This document shows positions 9,765-19,253 of a stretch of 64,000 nt of DNA, in pieces (position 1 is the first letter of the stretch; each line of letters starts with the position of its first letter). The notes under the pieces were generated by a model that saw nothing but the letters and a program-made list of their open reading frames with translations, did not search any database and was not told the origin of the DNA. Origin of the DNA: Enterococcus casseliflavus NBRC 100478. GTDB taxonomy: Bacteria; Bacillota; Bacilli; Lactobacillales; Enterococcaceae. Location of the stretch: assembly GCF_001544095.1 (NCBI RefSeq), contig NZ_BCPT01000011.1:1-64000 (forward strand), given 5' to 3'. The position numbers were made by a program, and so were the translations under genes.

Positions 9765-9803
9765 AAAAAAACGTTCGCCGATTTAATTGGCGAACGTTTT
9801 TAT
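9765..9803 (+). terminator. bidirectional terminator between the SDR gene and ytxH
   Basis: AACGTTCGCC (9770-9779) pairs with GGCGAACGTT (9789-9798), flanked by a run of A on the left and T5 on the right. It can end both converging transcripts. Confidence 0.9.
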
Positions 9804-9832
9804 CTTTTAAAGCAATCAAGTTTTATCCTTAC

Positions 9833-10513
9833 TTATGCTTCTGGGTTGTTTTTTTCTAATGTGTCTTTTAATTCTTCTTTGGCATCTTCCAAGTCAGCTT
9901 TAGCTTCTTTTGTTTCTGCTTTCGCTGTTTTTTTGGCATCATCCGCTGCTTTTCCAGCTTCTTTTTTCAAATCAGCTGCGGCTGCTTGACCGTCTTTTTT
10001 GGCTTCTTCAACTACAGGTTTTGCTTCTTGTGCCCCTTCTTTGACGGTTTGTTTCATATCCGCTGCAGAAGATTTTGCATCAATAATGATATCTTGGACT
10101 GTATCATCTGCATCTTCTTTGGCATCTTTCGCTGTTTCTTTCACATCGCTCGCTGATTTTTTGAAGCGTTCTGATAGATCACCTGCTTGTTTCTTTAACT
10201 CTTCAACGGTTTCTTCGGATGAACCAGCTGCTGTTTCTTTTAAGTCATCGACTTTCGCTGTTAAAGAACCGGTAAAGTCAGATGCTTGCTCGCTTAGTTT
10301 TGCCGCTTTATCTTTAGCAATATCGACAAGATCCGTACTTCTTTCTTTGGCTAAATCACCATAATCAGATGCTTTATCTAATAAATCGTCTGCTTGTTTT
10401 GCTAATTTATTTCTTAATGTTTTACCAGATTCTGGCGCCAACAAAAGTGCTGCTGCTGCTGCCGCTGTTCCTCCGATGATTGCTCCTAATAAAAATCCGC
10501 CTTTTTTACTCAT
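9833..10513 (-). CDS. YtxH domain protein with long charged Lys/Ala/Asp/Glu repeats
   Basis: A 226-aa protein. Residues about 6-27 form a glycine/alanine-rich membrane segment (FLLGAIIGGTAAAAAALLLA), followed by PESGKTLRNKL, the YtxH signature. The remaining ~190 residues are highly charged, with repeats of AKD/KETAKDAKEDA type that should form extended helices, resembling LEA-like stress proteins. YtxH-family proteins are associated with envelope or general stress; no biochemical activity is known. It lies 14 bp downstream of a DUF948 gene, the usual ytxG-ytxH pairing in Firmicutes. Confidence 0.8.
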   Translation of the reverse strand: MSKKGGFLLGAIIGGTAAAAAALLLAPESGKTLRNKLAKQADDLLDKASDYGDLAKERSTDLVDIAKDKAAKLSEQASDFTGSLTAKVDDLKETAAGSSEETVEELKKQAGDLSERFKKSASDVKETAKDAKEDADDTVQDIIIDAKSSAADMKQTVKEGAQEAKPVVEEAKKDGQAAAADLKKEAGKAADDAKKTAKAETKEAKADLEDAKEELKDTLEKNNPEA

Positions 10514-10527
10514 TGAAAGTCCTCCTT

Positions 10528-10953
10528 TTATTTTTGGTTATTTTTGTCTTTGAAAAATTTCATGGCTGTTTGACCGACTTTTCCAGCTACCGTTGCTTTG
10601 GCAGTGGTCCGGCCAAGACTACCCACGCGCGTAATTAAATTTTTTCCAGAAACATTTAGTTCTGAAACACTGGTACTTAGATCTGCAACTGCTGTGAACA
10701 AAGGATCGATGGTTGCGACTTTTCCGTTCACATCTTGTAAAAGCTCATTCGTTTTTACCAATAGACCTTCAACCTCTTTTGAGAGAATATCAACGTCTTT
10801 GGTAATGACACGGATGGTTGTGTTTGCTTCTTCGACCGTTTTGTCTACTTTGGTCATTGTCTTGCTGACTTGCATCAACAAACGAACGACGAAAATGACC
10901 AATACGACAAATGCAATCGCAGCAATCAATGCAGCTAGTTCTCCTCCTGACAT
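10528..10953 (-). CDS. DUF948 domain protein (YtxG-like)
   Basis: A 141-aa protein with one N-terminal membrane helix (about 5-27, LAALIAAIAFVVLVIFVVRLL) and a long helical or coiled-coil region with many T/V/D residues (KTMTKVDKTVEEANTTIRVI). This pattern fits DUF948. It is the first gene of a two-gene operon with the YtxH protein. The function is not established; the pair is stress-linked in Bacillus. An AGGAG-like site precedes the ATG. Confidence 0.8.
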   Translation of the reverse strand: MSGGELAALIAAIAFVVLVIFVVRLLMQVSKTMTKVDKTVEEANTTIRVITKDVDILSKEVEGLLVKTNELLQDVNGKVATIDPLFTAVADLSTSVSELNVSGKNLITRVGSLGRTTAKATVAGKVGQTAMKFFKDKNNQK

Positions 10954-11062
10954 AGAATGGCTCCTTTCCCCATTTACTTATATTAAGAATAGCATTTCAC
11001 TGCACTTTCTACAAATAAAAGACTGCATTTTTAAGAAAATTATCCGCTTTCAACGAGAAATA

Positions 11063-11100
11063 ATAAAAAAACAAAGCAATTTCATCAGAAATCGCCTTGT
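11063..11100 (-). terminator. terminator of the hprK-lgt-gpsA-galU operon
   Basis: On the minus strand ACAAGGCGATTTC pairs with GAAATTGCTTTGT (13 bp with two G-T pairs) and is followed by a T8-rich run. It starts about 13 bp past the galU stop. Confidence 0.85.
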
Positions 11101-11113
11101 TTAGGAGTTTTTG

Positions 11114-12031
11114 TTATTTTTTTGACGCTTTCGGTGCTTCTTTGACTTCTTTTTGAGCCGGAGCTAGTTCTTTTCCTAACTCGATCAAATACTCTTTCAA
11201 GCTGTCTTTGACTTCAGGGTGCACTAGACCATACTCGATACTTGTTTTTAAGAAACCGAATTTGTCTCCAACATCGTAACGCTTGCCGGTAAATTGATGA
11301 GCAAAGACGCGTTGAGTTTTGTTTAATGTGTCGATGGCATCCGTCAATTGGATCTCACCACCAGCACCTGGTTCTTGATTGGCTAAAATATCAAAAATTT
11401 CAGGGGTCAGCAAGTAGCGGCCAATAATTGCTAAATCACTTGGCGCATTTTCTGGCGCTGGTTTTTCAACAAAGTTTTTGACATTGAACAAGCCTTTTTC
11501 AACTTCCATACCAGGATCAATGATCCCGTATTTTGATGTATCTTCATGAGGAACATCCATGACAGCGATCGTTGATGCATGCGTTTTTTCATAATTATCG
11601 ATCAACTGTTTCGTCAACGGTACTTGATCTTCCATCAAGTCATCACCTAGCATAACTACAAACGGTTCATTTCCGACAAATGCCCGAGCCTGTAATACGG
11701 CATGACCTAATCCTTTTGGATGAGATTGGCGAATGAAGTGAAGATTTACGTCAGTTGTTTCTTCCACTAATTTCAAAAGCTCCGTCTTGCCTTTTTCTTT
11801 TAGATTCATCTCTAATTCTAAATTGGCATCGAAATGGTCTTCGATTGGACGCTTTGCTTTCCCTGTGACGATCAAAATATCTTCGATCCCTGATTGTAAA
11901 GCTTCTTCCACGATAAACTGGATCGTTGGTTTGTCAACGATCGGCAACATTTCTTTTGCCATTGCCTTTGTAGCTGGTAAAAATCGGGTACCTAGACCAG
12001 CTGCTGGGATAACTGCTTTTTTAACATTCAT
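11114..12031 (-). CDS. galU: UTP-glucose-1-phosphate uridylyltransferase
   Basis: A 305-aa enzyme that makes UDP-glucose from UTP and glucose-1-phosphate for glycolipids, teichoic acid and polysaccharide synthesis. The nucleotidyltransferase signature [23 protein letters not shown] is at the N-terminus, followed by [10 protein letters not shown] (metal site) and FVEKP. The start is ATG 12029-12031 with AAAGGAG upstream; an in-frame ATG 21 bp further up has no site. It is the last gene of the operon, 17 bp after gpsA. Confidence 0.95.
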   Translation of the reverse strand: MNVKKAVIPAAGLGTRFLPATKAMAKEMLPIVDKPTIQFIVEEALQSGIEDILIVTGKAKRPIEDHFDANLELEMNLKEKGKTELLKLVEETTDVNLHFIRQSHPKGLGHAVLQARAFVGNEPFVVMLGDDLMEDQVPLTKQLIDNYEKTHASTIAVMDVPHEDTSKYGIIDPGMEVEKGLFNVKNFVEKPAPENAPSDLAIIGRYLLTPEIFDILANQEPGAGGEIQLTDAIDTLNKTQRVFAHQFTGKRYDVGDKFGFLKTSIEYGLVHPEVKDSLKEYLIELGKELAPAQKEVKEAPKASKK

Positions 12032-12048
12032 GTGACTCGCTCCTTTAA

Positions 12049-13077
12049 TCATAATGATTGATCTACCGAAAATTCGTTTTCTTCTTTGCCGTCTCGCAGC
12101 ATAATATCTTTAGCTGCTTGCTTGATGTCTTTGCCTTCATACAAGACCGAATAAATCGTTTCTGTGATTGGCATTTCCACCGACAAAGCTTCTGCTAATT
12201 CGCGGGCAGCTTTTGTGGTTGAAACTCCTTCAACGATCATCCCCATATTGTCTAATACTTCATCTAAGCTATGGCCTTTTCCTAATAGGTTTCCTGCACG
12301 CCAATTCCGCGAATGGACACTGGTACAAGTGACGATCAAATCGCCAACCCCACTCAATCCGATAAAGGTTAAAGGATTGGCACCCATTGCCACACCAAGA
12401 CGACTGATTTCCGCTAACCCACGGGTCATGATCGCAGCCTTCGCATCATCCCCAAAGCCCAGTCCTGCGATAGCACCGGCACCAATGGCGATGATGTTCT
12501 TCAAAGCGGCGCCAGTTTCGACACCGATCACATCGTTATTCGTGTAGATTCTAAAGTAATCATTCATAAATAGCTCTTGTACATACTTAGCAGCCGCTTC
12601 ATTTTCTGAAGCTGCCGTGATCGTCGTGATATCATGGACAGCGACTTCTTCAGCATGAGATGGTCCTGACAAAACAACGATTTCTTGCCGTTTATCAGCT
12701 GGGATCTCTTCGGCAAGTACTTCTGAGATTCGTTTATGACTGCCTTGTTCTAACCCTTTTGAGGCATGGATAATGACTGGCTTGCAAGTTGTTTTCTTAG
12801 TGAATTCTTGTGCCACGGCACGAATCGCTTTGGTTGGTACGACAAACAAGACGGCATCTGCCCCTTGGATCGCCTCTTCTAAATCTTTACAACCTAGAAT
12901 ATTTTCAGGAAGCTTCAGATCTGGCAAATAATGCCGATTCGTATGATACGTATTGATTTCATCGATTTGGGCGGGATTGTTCCCCCAAATAGTCACTTCA
13001 TGTCCATTTTCAGACAAGACTTGTGCCAAAGCAGTCCCCCATGATCCGGGACCTAAGACGGCGATTTTCTGTTTCAC
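12049..13077 (-). CDS. gpsA: NAD(P)H-dependent glycerol-3-phosphate dehydrogenase
   Basis: Reduces dihydroxyacetone phosphate to sn-glycerol-3-phosphate for phospholipid and teichoic acid synthesis. The Rossmann motif [13 protein letters not shown] is at the N-terminus. [10 protein letters not shown], the catalytic Lys region [15 protein letters not shown] and [14 protein letters not shown] mark the rest of the family. I chose the GTG start at 13075-13077 because GAGGAGG lies 8 nt upstream, giving 342 aa, the usual length. The longer ATG start at 13116 would add 13 residues before the site. Confidence 0.93.
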   Translation of the reverse strand: MKQKIAVLGPGSWGTALAQVLSENGHEVTIWGNNPAQIDEINTYHTNRHYLPDLKLPENILGCKDLEEAIQGADAVLFVVPTKAIRAVAQEFTKKTTCKPVIIHASKGLEQGSHKRISEVLAEEIPADKRQEIVVLSGPSHAEEVAVHDITTITAASENEAAAKYVQELFMNDYFRIYTNNDVIGVETGAALKNIIAIGAGAIAGLGFGDDAKAAIMTRGLAEISRLGVAMGANPLTFIGLSGVGDLIVTCTSVHSRNWRAGNLLGKGHSLDEVLDNMGMIVEGVSTTKAARELAEALSVEMPITETIYSVLYEGKDIKQAAKDIMLRDGKEENEFSVDQSL

Positions 13078-13152
13078 TATGGAAACCTCCTCTATCCTTT
13101 TCGCAAATTCATGCACTTCATCATTTTACCATAATTTCGATAAAATAACTGT

Positions 13153-13983
13153 TTAGATAATCGCTTGGTTCTTACCAAAGCTGCGGTTGTAATCCTTTAA
13201 CGCTTGTTTTTTCCTGCGCCAGATCATTAAAGCGATCGCTCCGAAGAACAATAAAGCGGAAAGTGCCTGTGACACACGGATTCCACCAAATAAGTATAAA
13301 CTATCGGTACGCATTCCTTCAATAAAGAAGCGCCCGAATCCATACCAAATCAAGTAGCTCAAGAAGACTTCGCCTTCTTTTAATAACCCAGTTTTCTTAC
13401 GCAAGAAGATCAAAACGATAAATCCAATCACGTTCCAAACCGATTCATAAAGAAAAGTCGGCTGCCGATACGCTTCATCAATATACATATTATCGATAAT
13501 AAATTTCGGTATATACAAACTTTCTAAGAAGGAGCGGCTGACTTCAGCGCCAAATGCTTCATGGTTCATAAAGTTGCCCCAACGCCCGATGCCTTGTGCC
13601 AATAAGACACTTGGTGCGGCGATGTCTAAGAAGGTCCAGGGAGAAATAAAATTTCGTTGGCAGAAAAAGTATAGCCAGATCCCCCCGGCGATCAGTGCGC
13701 CGTAGATCGCGATCCCACCAGAGCGAATATTGAAAATTTGACTTGGGTCATCAATGTAGTATTGCAAGTCAAACAGAATATAATAAAGCCGCGCACCAAT
13801 GATCGCTACTGGCAATCCAATTAACATAAAATCAGTCACATCATCTGGCTTGAGCCCGACACGAACCGCCTCTCTCGTGCTTAACCACATAGCAATGATC
13901 ACGCCTGATACGATAATGATCGCATACCAATAAATCGGCAAACCAAATAGTTCAAATGCGACTCGATTTACTAAACCTAACAT
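13153..13983 (-). CDS. lgt: prolipoprotein diacylglyceryl transferase
   Basis: A 276-aa polytopic membrane enzyme that moves diacylglycerol from phosphatidylglycerol onto the lipobox cysteine of prolipoproteins. Substrates in this window include PstS and PhnD. The family signature GIGRWGNFMNHEAFG is at about 130-145 and RSGGIAIYGALIAG lies before it; about seven membrane segments are predicted. It sits between hprK (14 bp upstream) and gpsA, the conserved order in enterococci and lactobacilli. Confidence 0.95.
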   Translation of the reverse strand: MLGLVNRVAFELFGLPIYWYAIIIVSGVIIAMWLSTREAVRVGLKPDDVTDFMLIGLPVAIIGARLYYILFDLQYYIDDPSQIFNIRSGGIAIYGALIAGGIWLYFFCQRNFISPWTFLDIAAPSVLLAQGIGRWGNFMNHEAFGAEVSRSFLESLYIPKFIIDNMYIDEAYRQPTFLYESVWNVIGFIVLIFLRKKTGLLKEGEVFLSYLIWYGFGRFFIEGMRTDSLYLFGGIRVSQALSALLFFGAIALMIWRRKKQALKDYNRSFGKNQAII

Positions 13984-13997
13984 CTATCTTATCCTCT

Positions 13998-14933
13998 CTA
14001 GTTTCCAGAATTTTCTTCGATCAATTGCGTCAATCGATTTTCAAAGGTCTTCGTTGCATCGTAGCCCATCGTTTTCGCTCGGAAATTCATGGCAGCGACT
14101 TCGATAATGATCGCAACATTTCGACCAGTTTTTACCGGGATCTTGATTTGTGGTACATCGACGCCACCAATTTCAACCGTCGTATCATCGGTTCCTAGTC
14201 GATCATACTTTTTGTCTTTCGCCCAAGCTTCTAAATACACCGCTACTTGAACCTGCATATACCCTCGTACGGCACTGGCACCAAAAAGATTCATGACATC
14301 GATGATCCCGATCCCGCGGATCTCGATCAAGTGCTGCAAGATTTTCGGCGGTTCCCCTACCAAAGTCAATTCATCTTGCTTATACACATCCACCCGATCG
14401 TCAGCGATCAACCGATGCCCACGTTTGATTAACTCTAAGGCTGTTTCGCTTTTCCCAATTCCGCTATCGCCTTGAATCAAAACACCTAGCCCATAGACAT
14501 CCACTAATACCCCATGGACACTGGTTCTTGTGGCTAAGCGCCCATCGAGGAAACTAGAAAGCTCTCCTTGCAGACGTGACGTTGAGATGGGCGAACGTAG
14601 AATCGTAATCTCATGTTCTTTGCAGGCTTGAATCATTTCTGCTGGTACTTCCAAGCCGCGAGAAACGATAAACCCTGGGGTATCCTCGGCACACATTTTG
14701 CGCATCACCATCAAGCGTTCTTCTGGCATCATTCGTTCCGCAAAGGTGATCTCTTTGCTGCCGAATAATTGCAGACGATCATGGGAATAGTAATTAAAAT
14801 AACCCGTCAATTCCAAACCAGGTCGGGAAATATCGCCGGTAATGATTTCTCTTTCTAAACTGTTTTCAGTTCCTTCAACTATCTCTAAATTTAAAGCCTC
14901 CGCCAGCTCGCTGACTTTGACGGTTTCTGCCAT
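13998..14933 (-). CDS. hprK: HPr kinase/phosphorylase
   Basis: A 311-aa bifunctional sensor that phosphorylates or dephosphorylates Ser46 of HPr according to the ATP, fructose-bisphosphate and phosphate state. It supplies the co-repressor for CcpA. The P-loop is GDSGIGKSE (about 153-161). The family signature is [20 protein letters not shown] (about 200-220). The start is ATG 14931-14933 with GAGGG upstream rather than the ATG 21 bp earlier. It is the first gene of the hprK-lgt-gpsA-galU operon. Confidence 0.96.
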   Translation of the reverse strand: MAETVKVSELAEALNLEIVEGTENSLEREIITGDISRPGLELTGYFNYYSHDRLQLFGSKEITFAERMMPEERLMVMRKMCAEDTPGFIVSRGLEVPAEMIQACKEHEITILRSPISTSRLQGELSSFLDGRLATRTSVHGVLVDVYGLGVLIQGDSGIGKSETALELIKRGHRLIADDRVDVYKQDELTLVGEPPKILQHLIEIRGIGIIDVMNLFGASAVRGYMQVQVAVYLEAWAKDKKYDRLGTDDTTVEIGGVDVPQIKIPVKTGRNVAIIIEVAAMNFRAKTMGYDATKTFENRLTQLIEENSGN

Positions 14934-15090
14934 AGGTTTTCCCTCTTTTCTCAATGATTCTTGCCGCTGTTTCTTGTAAACGACACTCTGGTTCTATTTT
15001 ATCATTCTATCAGTAAAGTTACTACCTTCGCCAATAGAAGTCCTCATTCTTTTTCGTTTGTGTTATTATTTTACTAAGGAGGGATTTTTA

Positions 15091-16791
15091 ATGAAATTTT
15101 CAGCATACAAGTATCAACGCCCTGATTTTCCAGTTTATCAAGAAACATTCAAAAAAGCATTAGCAAACCTTCAGTCAGCCGATACCTTCTCGGAGGCGAA
15201 GCAAGCCCTTGATGCTTTGAACGAACTAAGAGGAACGATCGATACCGCAATGAACTTGGCTTCGATCCGCTATTCGATCGATACTAACGATGCCTTTTAT
15301 GAAGCAGAAGACACCTTTTGGAATGAATACCAACCTCATTTTGAAGCTCTGGATTTTCAATTCTATCAAGCACTCCTGGCTTCACCTGTCTTAGATGAAT
15401 TAAAAGCCGAATATCCAGAAACACTTTTTTTATTTGCCGAAAGCCGTGTGAAGCTTTTTGATGAGGCCTTGATCGAATTATTTCAAAAAGAAAACCAATT
15501 GGCTTCTGATTACAGCAAATTGGTCGCTTCTGCCCAAATCGACTTCCAAGGAGAAACCTATACCCTCGCACAACTGCGACCATTTACCGAAAACAAAGAT
15601 CGCGGTGTTCGAAAAGAAGCGTTTGAAAAACAAACGGCTTTCTTCACGGAAAATGAAGACCGTTTTGATCAAATTTATGACGAGATGGTCAAGGTTCGTA
15701 CCGAGATCGCCCACAAGCTCGGCTTTGAAAATTATGTTGCCTTTGCGGATACCCAAATGAATCGTTGGGACTATAATCGTTCAATGATCGAGACCTATCG
15801 TCGGGAAATTTTAGAAAAAGTCGTCCCAATTACCCAAAAACTTTACCAAAGACAGGCGCAGCGTAATCAATTGACTCAGGCAACCTTTACCGACCTGCCG
15901 CTTGTTTATCCTAGTGGTAACGCAGAGCCTAAAGGAACTCCTGAAGAACTAGTGGAAAAAGCCCGTGTGATGTATCAGGAACTATCCCCTGAAACTGGCG
16001 AATTTTTTGATTTTATGGTCGAGCATGACCTACTTGATCTACTAAGCAAAAAAGGCAAACAATCTGGCGGCTATTGTACGTTTATCCAAGACTATCAATC
16101 GCCATTTATCTTTGCCAACTTTAACGGCACTTCTGGCGATGTCGATGTTTTGACCCACGAAGCTGGCCACGCGTTTCAAGCTTTTCGCTCTCGTTGGATC
16201 AAAGAACCGGAAATTCTCTTTCCCAATTATGAGTCTTGCGAGATCCATTCAATGTCGATGGAGTTTATCGCCTGGCCATGGATGGATGCTTTTTTTGAAG
16301 AAGAAACAGAAAAATACAAATTTGCGCATCTTGCTAGCAGCCTGCAATTTTTGCCTTATGGCGTTTTAGTGGATCACTTCCAACAAGACGTTTATGAGCA
16401 TCCTGAGTGGTCACCAGCACAGCGCAAAGCCCGTTGGCGGGAATTAGAGCGCCAATATTGCCCAGAACGGGATTATTCAGAATATCCTGACCTTGATCGT
16501 GGCTTGTATTGGTTTAGACAAGGGCATATTTTTGAATCACCTTTCTATTATATCGATTATACATTGGCGCAAGTGTGTGCATTCCAATTCTGGTATCGAT
16601 TCATCGTGGCAAAAGACGAAACCGCTTGGCAAGATTATTTGGCCATCTGCGAAGTCGGCGGCACGAAAACATTCCTTGAGATCCTGTCTCTTGCTCATTT
16701 GCGTTCACCTTTTGAAAAAGGGGCGCTTGATGAGACGTTACAGGCAGTAGATACGTACCTTGCTACTATCAAAGAAGAACAGTTAAACTAA
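15091..16791 (+). CDS. M3 family oligoendopeptidase
   Basis: A 566-aa zinc metallopeptidase of the M3 family that cleaves short peptides in the cytoplasm. The zinc motif HEAGH is in VLTHEAGHAFQAF (about residues 356-366), with a downstream Glu in NYESCEIHSMSMEF (about 385). The length and the N-terminus (YQRPDFPVY) fit the PepF-related oligoendopeptidase subfamily rather than classical PepO. The start is ATG 15091 with AAGGAGGG 6 nt upstream; an upstream start at 15058 has no site. It is monocistronic. Confidence 0.9.
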   Translation: MKFSAYKYQRPDFPVYQETFKKALANLQSADTFSEAKQALDALNELRGTIDTAMNLASIRYSIDTNDAFYEAEDTFWNEYQPHFEALDFQFYQALLASPVLDELKAEYPETLFLFAESRVKLFDEALIELFQKENQLASDYSKLVASAQIDFQGETYTLAQLRPFTENKDRGVRKEAFEKQTAFFTENEDRFDQIYDEMVKVRTEIAHKLGFENYVAFADTQMNRWDYNRSMIETYRREILEKVVPITQKLYQRQAQRNQLTQATFTDLPLVYPSGNAEPKGTPEELVEKARVMYQELSPETGEFFDFMVEHDLLDLLSKKGKQSGGYCTFIQDYQSPFIFANFNGTSGDVDVLTHEAGHAFQAFRSRWIKEPEILFPNYESCEIHSMSMEFIAWPWMDAFFEEETEKYKFAHLASSLQFLPYGVLVDHFQQDVYEHPEWSPAQRKARWRELERQYCPERDYSEYPDLDRGLYWFRQGHIFESPFYYIDYTLAQVCAFQFWYRFIVAKDETAWQDYLAICEVGGTKTFLEILSLAHLRSPFEKGALDETLQAVDTYLATIKEEQLN

Positions 16792-16856
16792 AAAAAGACG
16801 TTTCCGTTTCTCCACTAGCTTCATAGCTAGTGGGAGAAAACGTGAAACGTCTTTTT
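16792..16856 (+). terminator. bidirectional terminator between the M3 peptidase and liaZ
   Basis: A long hairpin: AAAAGACGTTTC pairs with GAAACGTCTTTT, with an inner CCACTAGC/GCTAGTGG stem. A-rich and T-rich flanks allow termination in both directions. Confidence 0.85.
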
Positions 16857-17214
16857 AACGAGAATATTTTTCGATATGGTGTTCGGTCACGATCATATTG
16901 ATCACTGACATGATCAGTGCCACTAATAGCGCTGCCCCAAACGAGGAGAAGCCGAAGTTGGCTGACCCAACAAAATATGAAGTCAAATTCAGCATGAGCG
17001 CATTGATCACAAAAGTGAAGAAACCAAGCGTCAGTAAAGTCAATGGAAATGAAATGACGATCAGAATTGGTTTAATCAAAGCATTCAGGATCGACAGTAC
17101 GAAACTGGCGATCACTGCAGTCATAATGCTTTGAACATGGATCATATTTGGTAATAGAACCGCCAATGTGACAAACGTCAATGTATTCATGATAAGCCGT
17201 TGAAAATAAGACAC
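16855..17214 (-). CDS. liaZ: YvlD/phage-holin-family-IV membrane protein (LiaZ-like)
   Basis: A 119-aa protein with four predicted membrane helices (FVTLAVLLPNMI; IMTAVIASFVLSILNALIKPIL; FPLTLLTLGFFTFVINALMLNL; FGAALLVALIMSVINMI). It belongs to the mycobacteriophage holin IV (YvlD) family. The start is GTG 17212-17214, sharing one base with the TAG of the gene before it. Its place after a PspC gene and a LiaX-like gene matches the enterococcal liaXYZ operon linked to daptomycin and antimicrobial-peptide responses. The role of LiaZ itself is poorly known. Confidence 0.82.
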   Translation of the reverse strand: MSYFQRLIMNTLTFVTLAVLLPNMIHVQSIMTAVIASFVLSILNALIKPILIVISFPLTLLTLGFFTFVINALMLNLTSYFVGSANFGFSSFGAALLVALIMSVINMIVTEHHIEKYSR

Positions 17215-17522
17215 TAGAAGTCACTCCAGTCCTCATCCTCCACCTTTTCCGCTTCTTTACGGGGACGATTTGCTTCATTGTATTTGTTTTGCTTGTAGTA
17301 GTGATTGTCGTGGCCATATCCTGAGGTACTCTTGCGACCAGAAGGAATCAAGACCGCCATGATGATATATAAAGTGATTCCAGGAAACGCAGCAGTCACT
17401 AAAGATAGAAAGACATAGATCACGCGAACGATGGTTGGATCAATTCGCAAGTATTCTGCCAGCCCCCCTAGAGTACCTGTAATGACAACGTTATTGGCTG
17501 ATTTTGTTAATTTTTTGTTCAT
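17214..17522 (-). CDS. liaY: PspC-domain membrane protein (LiaY-like)
   Basis: A 102-aa PspC-family protein. The N-terminal half carries the conserved KLTKSANNVVITGTLGGLAEYLRIDPTIVRVIYVFLSL, with one or two membrane helices (about 34-58). The C-terminal ~35 residues are hydrophilic and end in KVEDEDWSDF. In E. faecalis, LiaY is reported to act with LiaX in membrane remodelling under peptide antibiotic stress; here that role is inferred from synteny and the domain. The start has AAGGTG upstream and the gene overlaps liaZ by one base. Confidence 0.85.
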   Translation of the reverse strand: MNKKLTKSANNVVITGTLGGLAEYLRIDPTIVRVIYVFLSLVTAAFPGITLYIIMAVLIPSGRKSTSGYGHDNHYYKQNKYNEANRPRKEAEKVEDEDWSDF

Positions 17523-17571
17523 TTATCTACACCTTCCTTCTTTTCTTTAATGAGTGTAAACCCAGCGATTC

Positions 17572-19134
17572 TTATTTGTCTGTATCTTTGATAAAGACAT
17601 TTCCTGTTGTTGTGGATAGATCGATTTGAGCGACTTTATCGGCAACCCGACGGAATTGCAATAGTTGGTTTAGGCGTTCTTTTTTCTCACGCACAACTTC
17701 CATCTCGCTTAAACGATTGTTGATGCTACCTAAACTTGTTTTTGCGATCCCTTCAAAACCGATTCCTGTCGGTAATGCTACTTTGACATTCCCATTTACA
17801 GAGCTGGCGTTTAATTTTTGGACCGTTTCTTCTTTGTAGGTCACACGGATATTGCCGTTAACTAAAGAAATGCCGGTGTTTTGTGGCGTTGCTGTCAACG
17901 TAACGTCGCCGTTCACCGTTTCGATAATGGCATCTAAAATCTCACCCTCTTGAACAGTGATCGTTCCATTCACGCCTTCAATCTCTAACATCGATGCGTT
18001 TACTTTGCGGAAATCGATATTGCCATTTGTTGATTTTGTATAGACATCTTTCGCATCCAATTCATTGAATGTGACATTGCCGTTCAGCAATTTCACTGCC
18101 ACATGATCATAGGTACGTTTTGGCAAGTAGAAAACGAGATCGGCACGAATGCGTTTGTTGGGAATTTGGAAAGAGATGCGTTCATCATCGACATTGATTT
18201 GGCTTCTTGCTTCAAAAGCATCGAAAGGCTCCGCCGCATCCATTTTACCATATAGTTTGATTTTGGCATCTACTTTGACACCTGGTTCATCCCATAATTG
18301 GAAGGAAACATTGCCGTTGGCTAATTTCACATCGATCAATGTCGCTGCCGTTTCGTCATAGCTGAATGTGTGCTCAAATTTTGTCGCTGCAACACCAGGA
18401 ACTTTCAAGTTGATGTCTTTCCATTCCATGTTGTCATTGACTGACTCTGTCACTGCCCGAACTGTTTTCTTCAAGAAGTGTCCGAAGTGTGTGCTGGCAT
18501 CGACCATTTTTTCACTTACTTGATTGATAGTATCGGTCGCTTGCTCTTTCCAATCTTCTGGAATATCTAATTTTTGAGAAATTTTTTCTTTTGTTTGAGA
18601 CCATTGGTCTTTGCGAATATTTTTTAGTTTAGCTTCCAATTCTGCTTTTTCTTCAGATAAACCATCTAAGGTTTCTTCTAAGCCAGTGATGGTCGCTTCT
18701 GTTTCGTGACGTGTTGCCAATTCCTCTTCTGACAATTGATCCAACTCTTCTTTGGTGTTCAGTTGCATCAGAGCTTCTTGTGCTTCTTTTAATTCTTCTT
18801 TGACGCCAAGAATTTCAGCATTGATTTCGTCCAACTCAGCAGATGCTTGGTTGGCTTCCGTTGCTAAGCCATCAAGAATCTTTTCAAGATTTTCTTTGTC
18901 TTGCGCTTCGTTTTGACGAAGTTTTTCTTCGCCATCAAACGTGAACATCTCATCGTCGTTTTCAGTATCATCAAATGGGCTTGTCGCATTCTTATCCGCG
19001 GTTACCTCAGCAGCAGCTTTGTTAATTTGTTTTTCGTCTTTGGCTTTTGCCATACCTTCTAGTAAATCTAAGGCTTCTTCTGTAGAAAGCACACCTTTTT
19101 TTACTAGATCCAATATACGTTCTCTTTCGTTCAT
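17572..19134 (-). CDS. liaX: LiaX-like DUF4097 surface-stress protein
   Basis: A 520-aa protein, close to the length of enterococcal LiaX. The N-terminus (ERERILDLVKKGVLSTEEALDLLEGM, residues 3-28) is a short SHOCT-like helical domain. It is followed by an acidic linker and a coiled coil (about 75-180, rich in Glu/Lys/Leu). The C-terminal half (about 260-500) has repeated NGNV/NGNI/NGTI turns typical of the DUF4097 beta-helix fold. No signal peptide is visible. LiaX is described as a regulator of the membrane-stress response and daptomycin resistance. The start is ATG 19132-19134 after GGAGGCAATTTCC. It is the first gene of liaXYZ. Confidence 0.88.
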   Translation of the reverse strand: MNERERILDLVKKGVLSTEEALDLLEGMAKAKDEKQINKAAAEVTADKNATSPFDDTENDDEMFTFDGEEKLRQNEAQDKENLEKILDGLATEANQASAELDEINAEILGVKEELKEAQEALMQLNTKEELDQLSEEELATRHETEATITGLEETLDGLSEEKAELEAKLKNIRKDQWSQTKEKISQKLDIPEDWKEQATDTINQVSEKMVDASTHFGHFLKKTVRAVTESVNDNMEWKDINLKVPGVAATKFEHTFSYDETAATLIDVKLANGNVSFQLWDEPGVKVDAKIKLYGKMDAAEPFDAFEARSQINVDDERISFQIPNKRIRADLVFYLPKRTYDHVAVKLLNGNVTFNELDAKDVYTKSTNGNIDFRKVNASMLEIEGVNGTITVQEGEILDAIIETVNGDVTLTATPQNTGISLVNGNIRVTYKEETVQKLNASSVNGNVKVALPTGIGFEGIAKTSLGSINNRLSEMEVVREKKERLNQLLQFRRVADKVAQIDLSTTTGNVFIKDTDK

Positions 19135-19186
19135 GGAAATTGCCTCCTTCAGCAAATGTGTGATTGCAAGTTTAGCTTACGAACCT

Positions 19187-19215
19187 ATTATGCCCTGTTT
19201 TTGCAAAAGTGTCAT
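19187..19215 (-). promoter_or_regulatory. liaX promoter
   Basis: On the minus strand ATGACA (19210-19215) and CATAAT (19187-19192) are 17 bp apart, each one mismatch from consensus. The liaX start codon is about 52 bp downstream. Confidence 0.65.
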
Positions 19216-19230
19216 AGGTCTTAAGTACCA
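19214..19230. promoter_or_regulatory. candidate LiaR operator upstream of liaX
   Basis: ATAGGTCTTAAGTACCA has a CTTAAG core (19220-19225) with imperfect dyad flanks and abuts the -35 of the liaX promoter, the position expected for an activator. LiaR is known to activate liaXYZ in enterococci. I cannot confirm this as its exact binding motif. Confidence 0.4.
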
Positions 19231-19239
19231 AGTTTTTCT

Positions 19240-19253
19240 CAATCTGCAGATTG
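19240..19253. repeat. perfect 14-bp palindrome upstream of liaX
   Basis: CAATCTGCAGATTG is self-complementary over all 14 bases and lies about 25 bp upstream of the liaX -35. It could be an operator; nothing identifies a binding protein. Confidence 0.5.

Noticed and set aside
10598-11104. Long plus-strand ORF opposite the DUF948 gene
   Set aside because: It is a shadow frame of a repeat-rich gene with no ribosome binding site and no recognisable domain.
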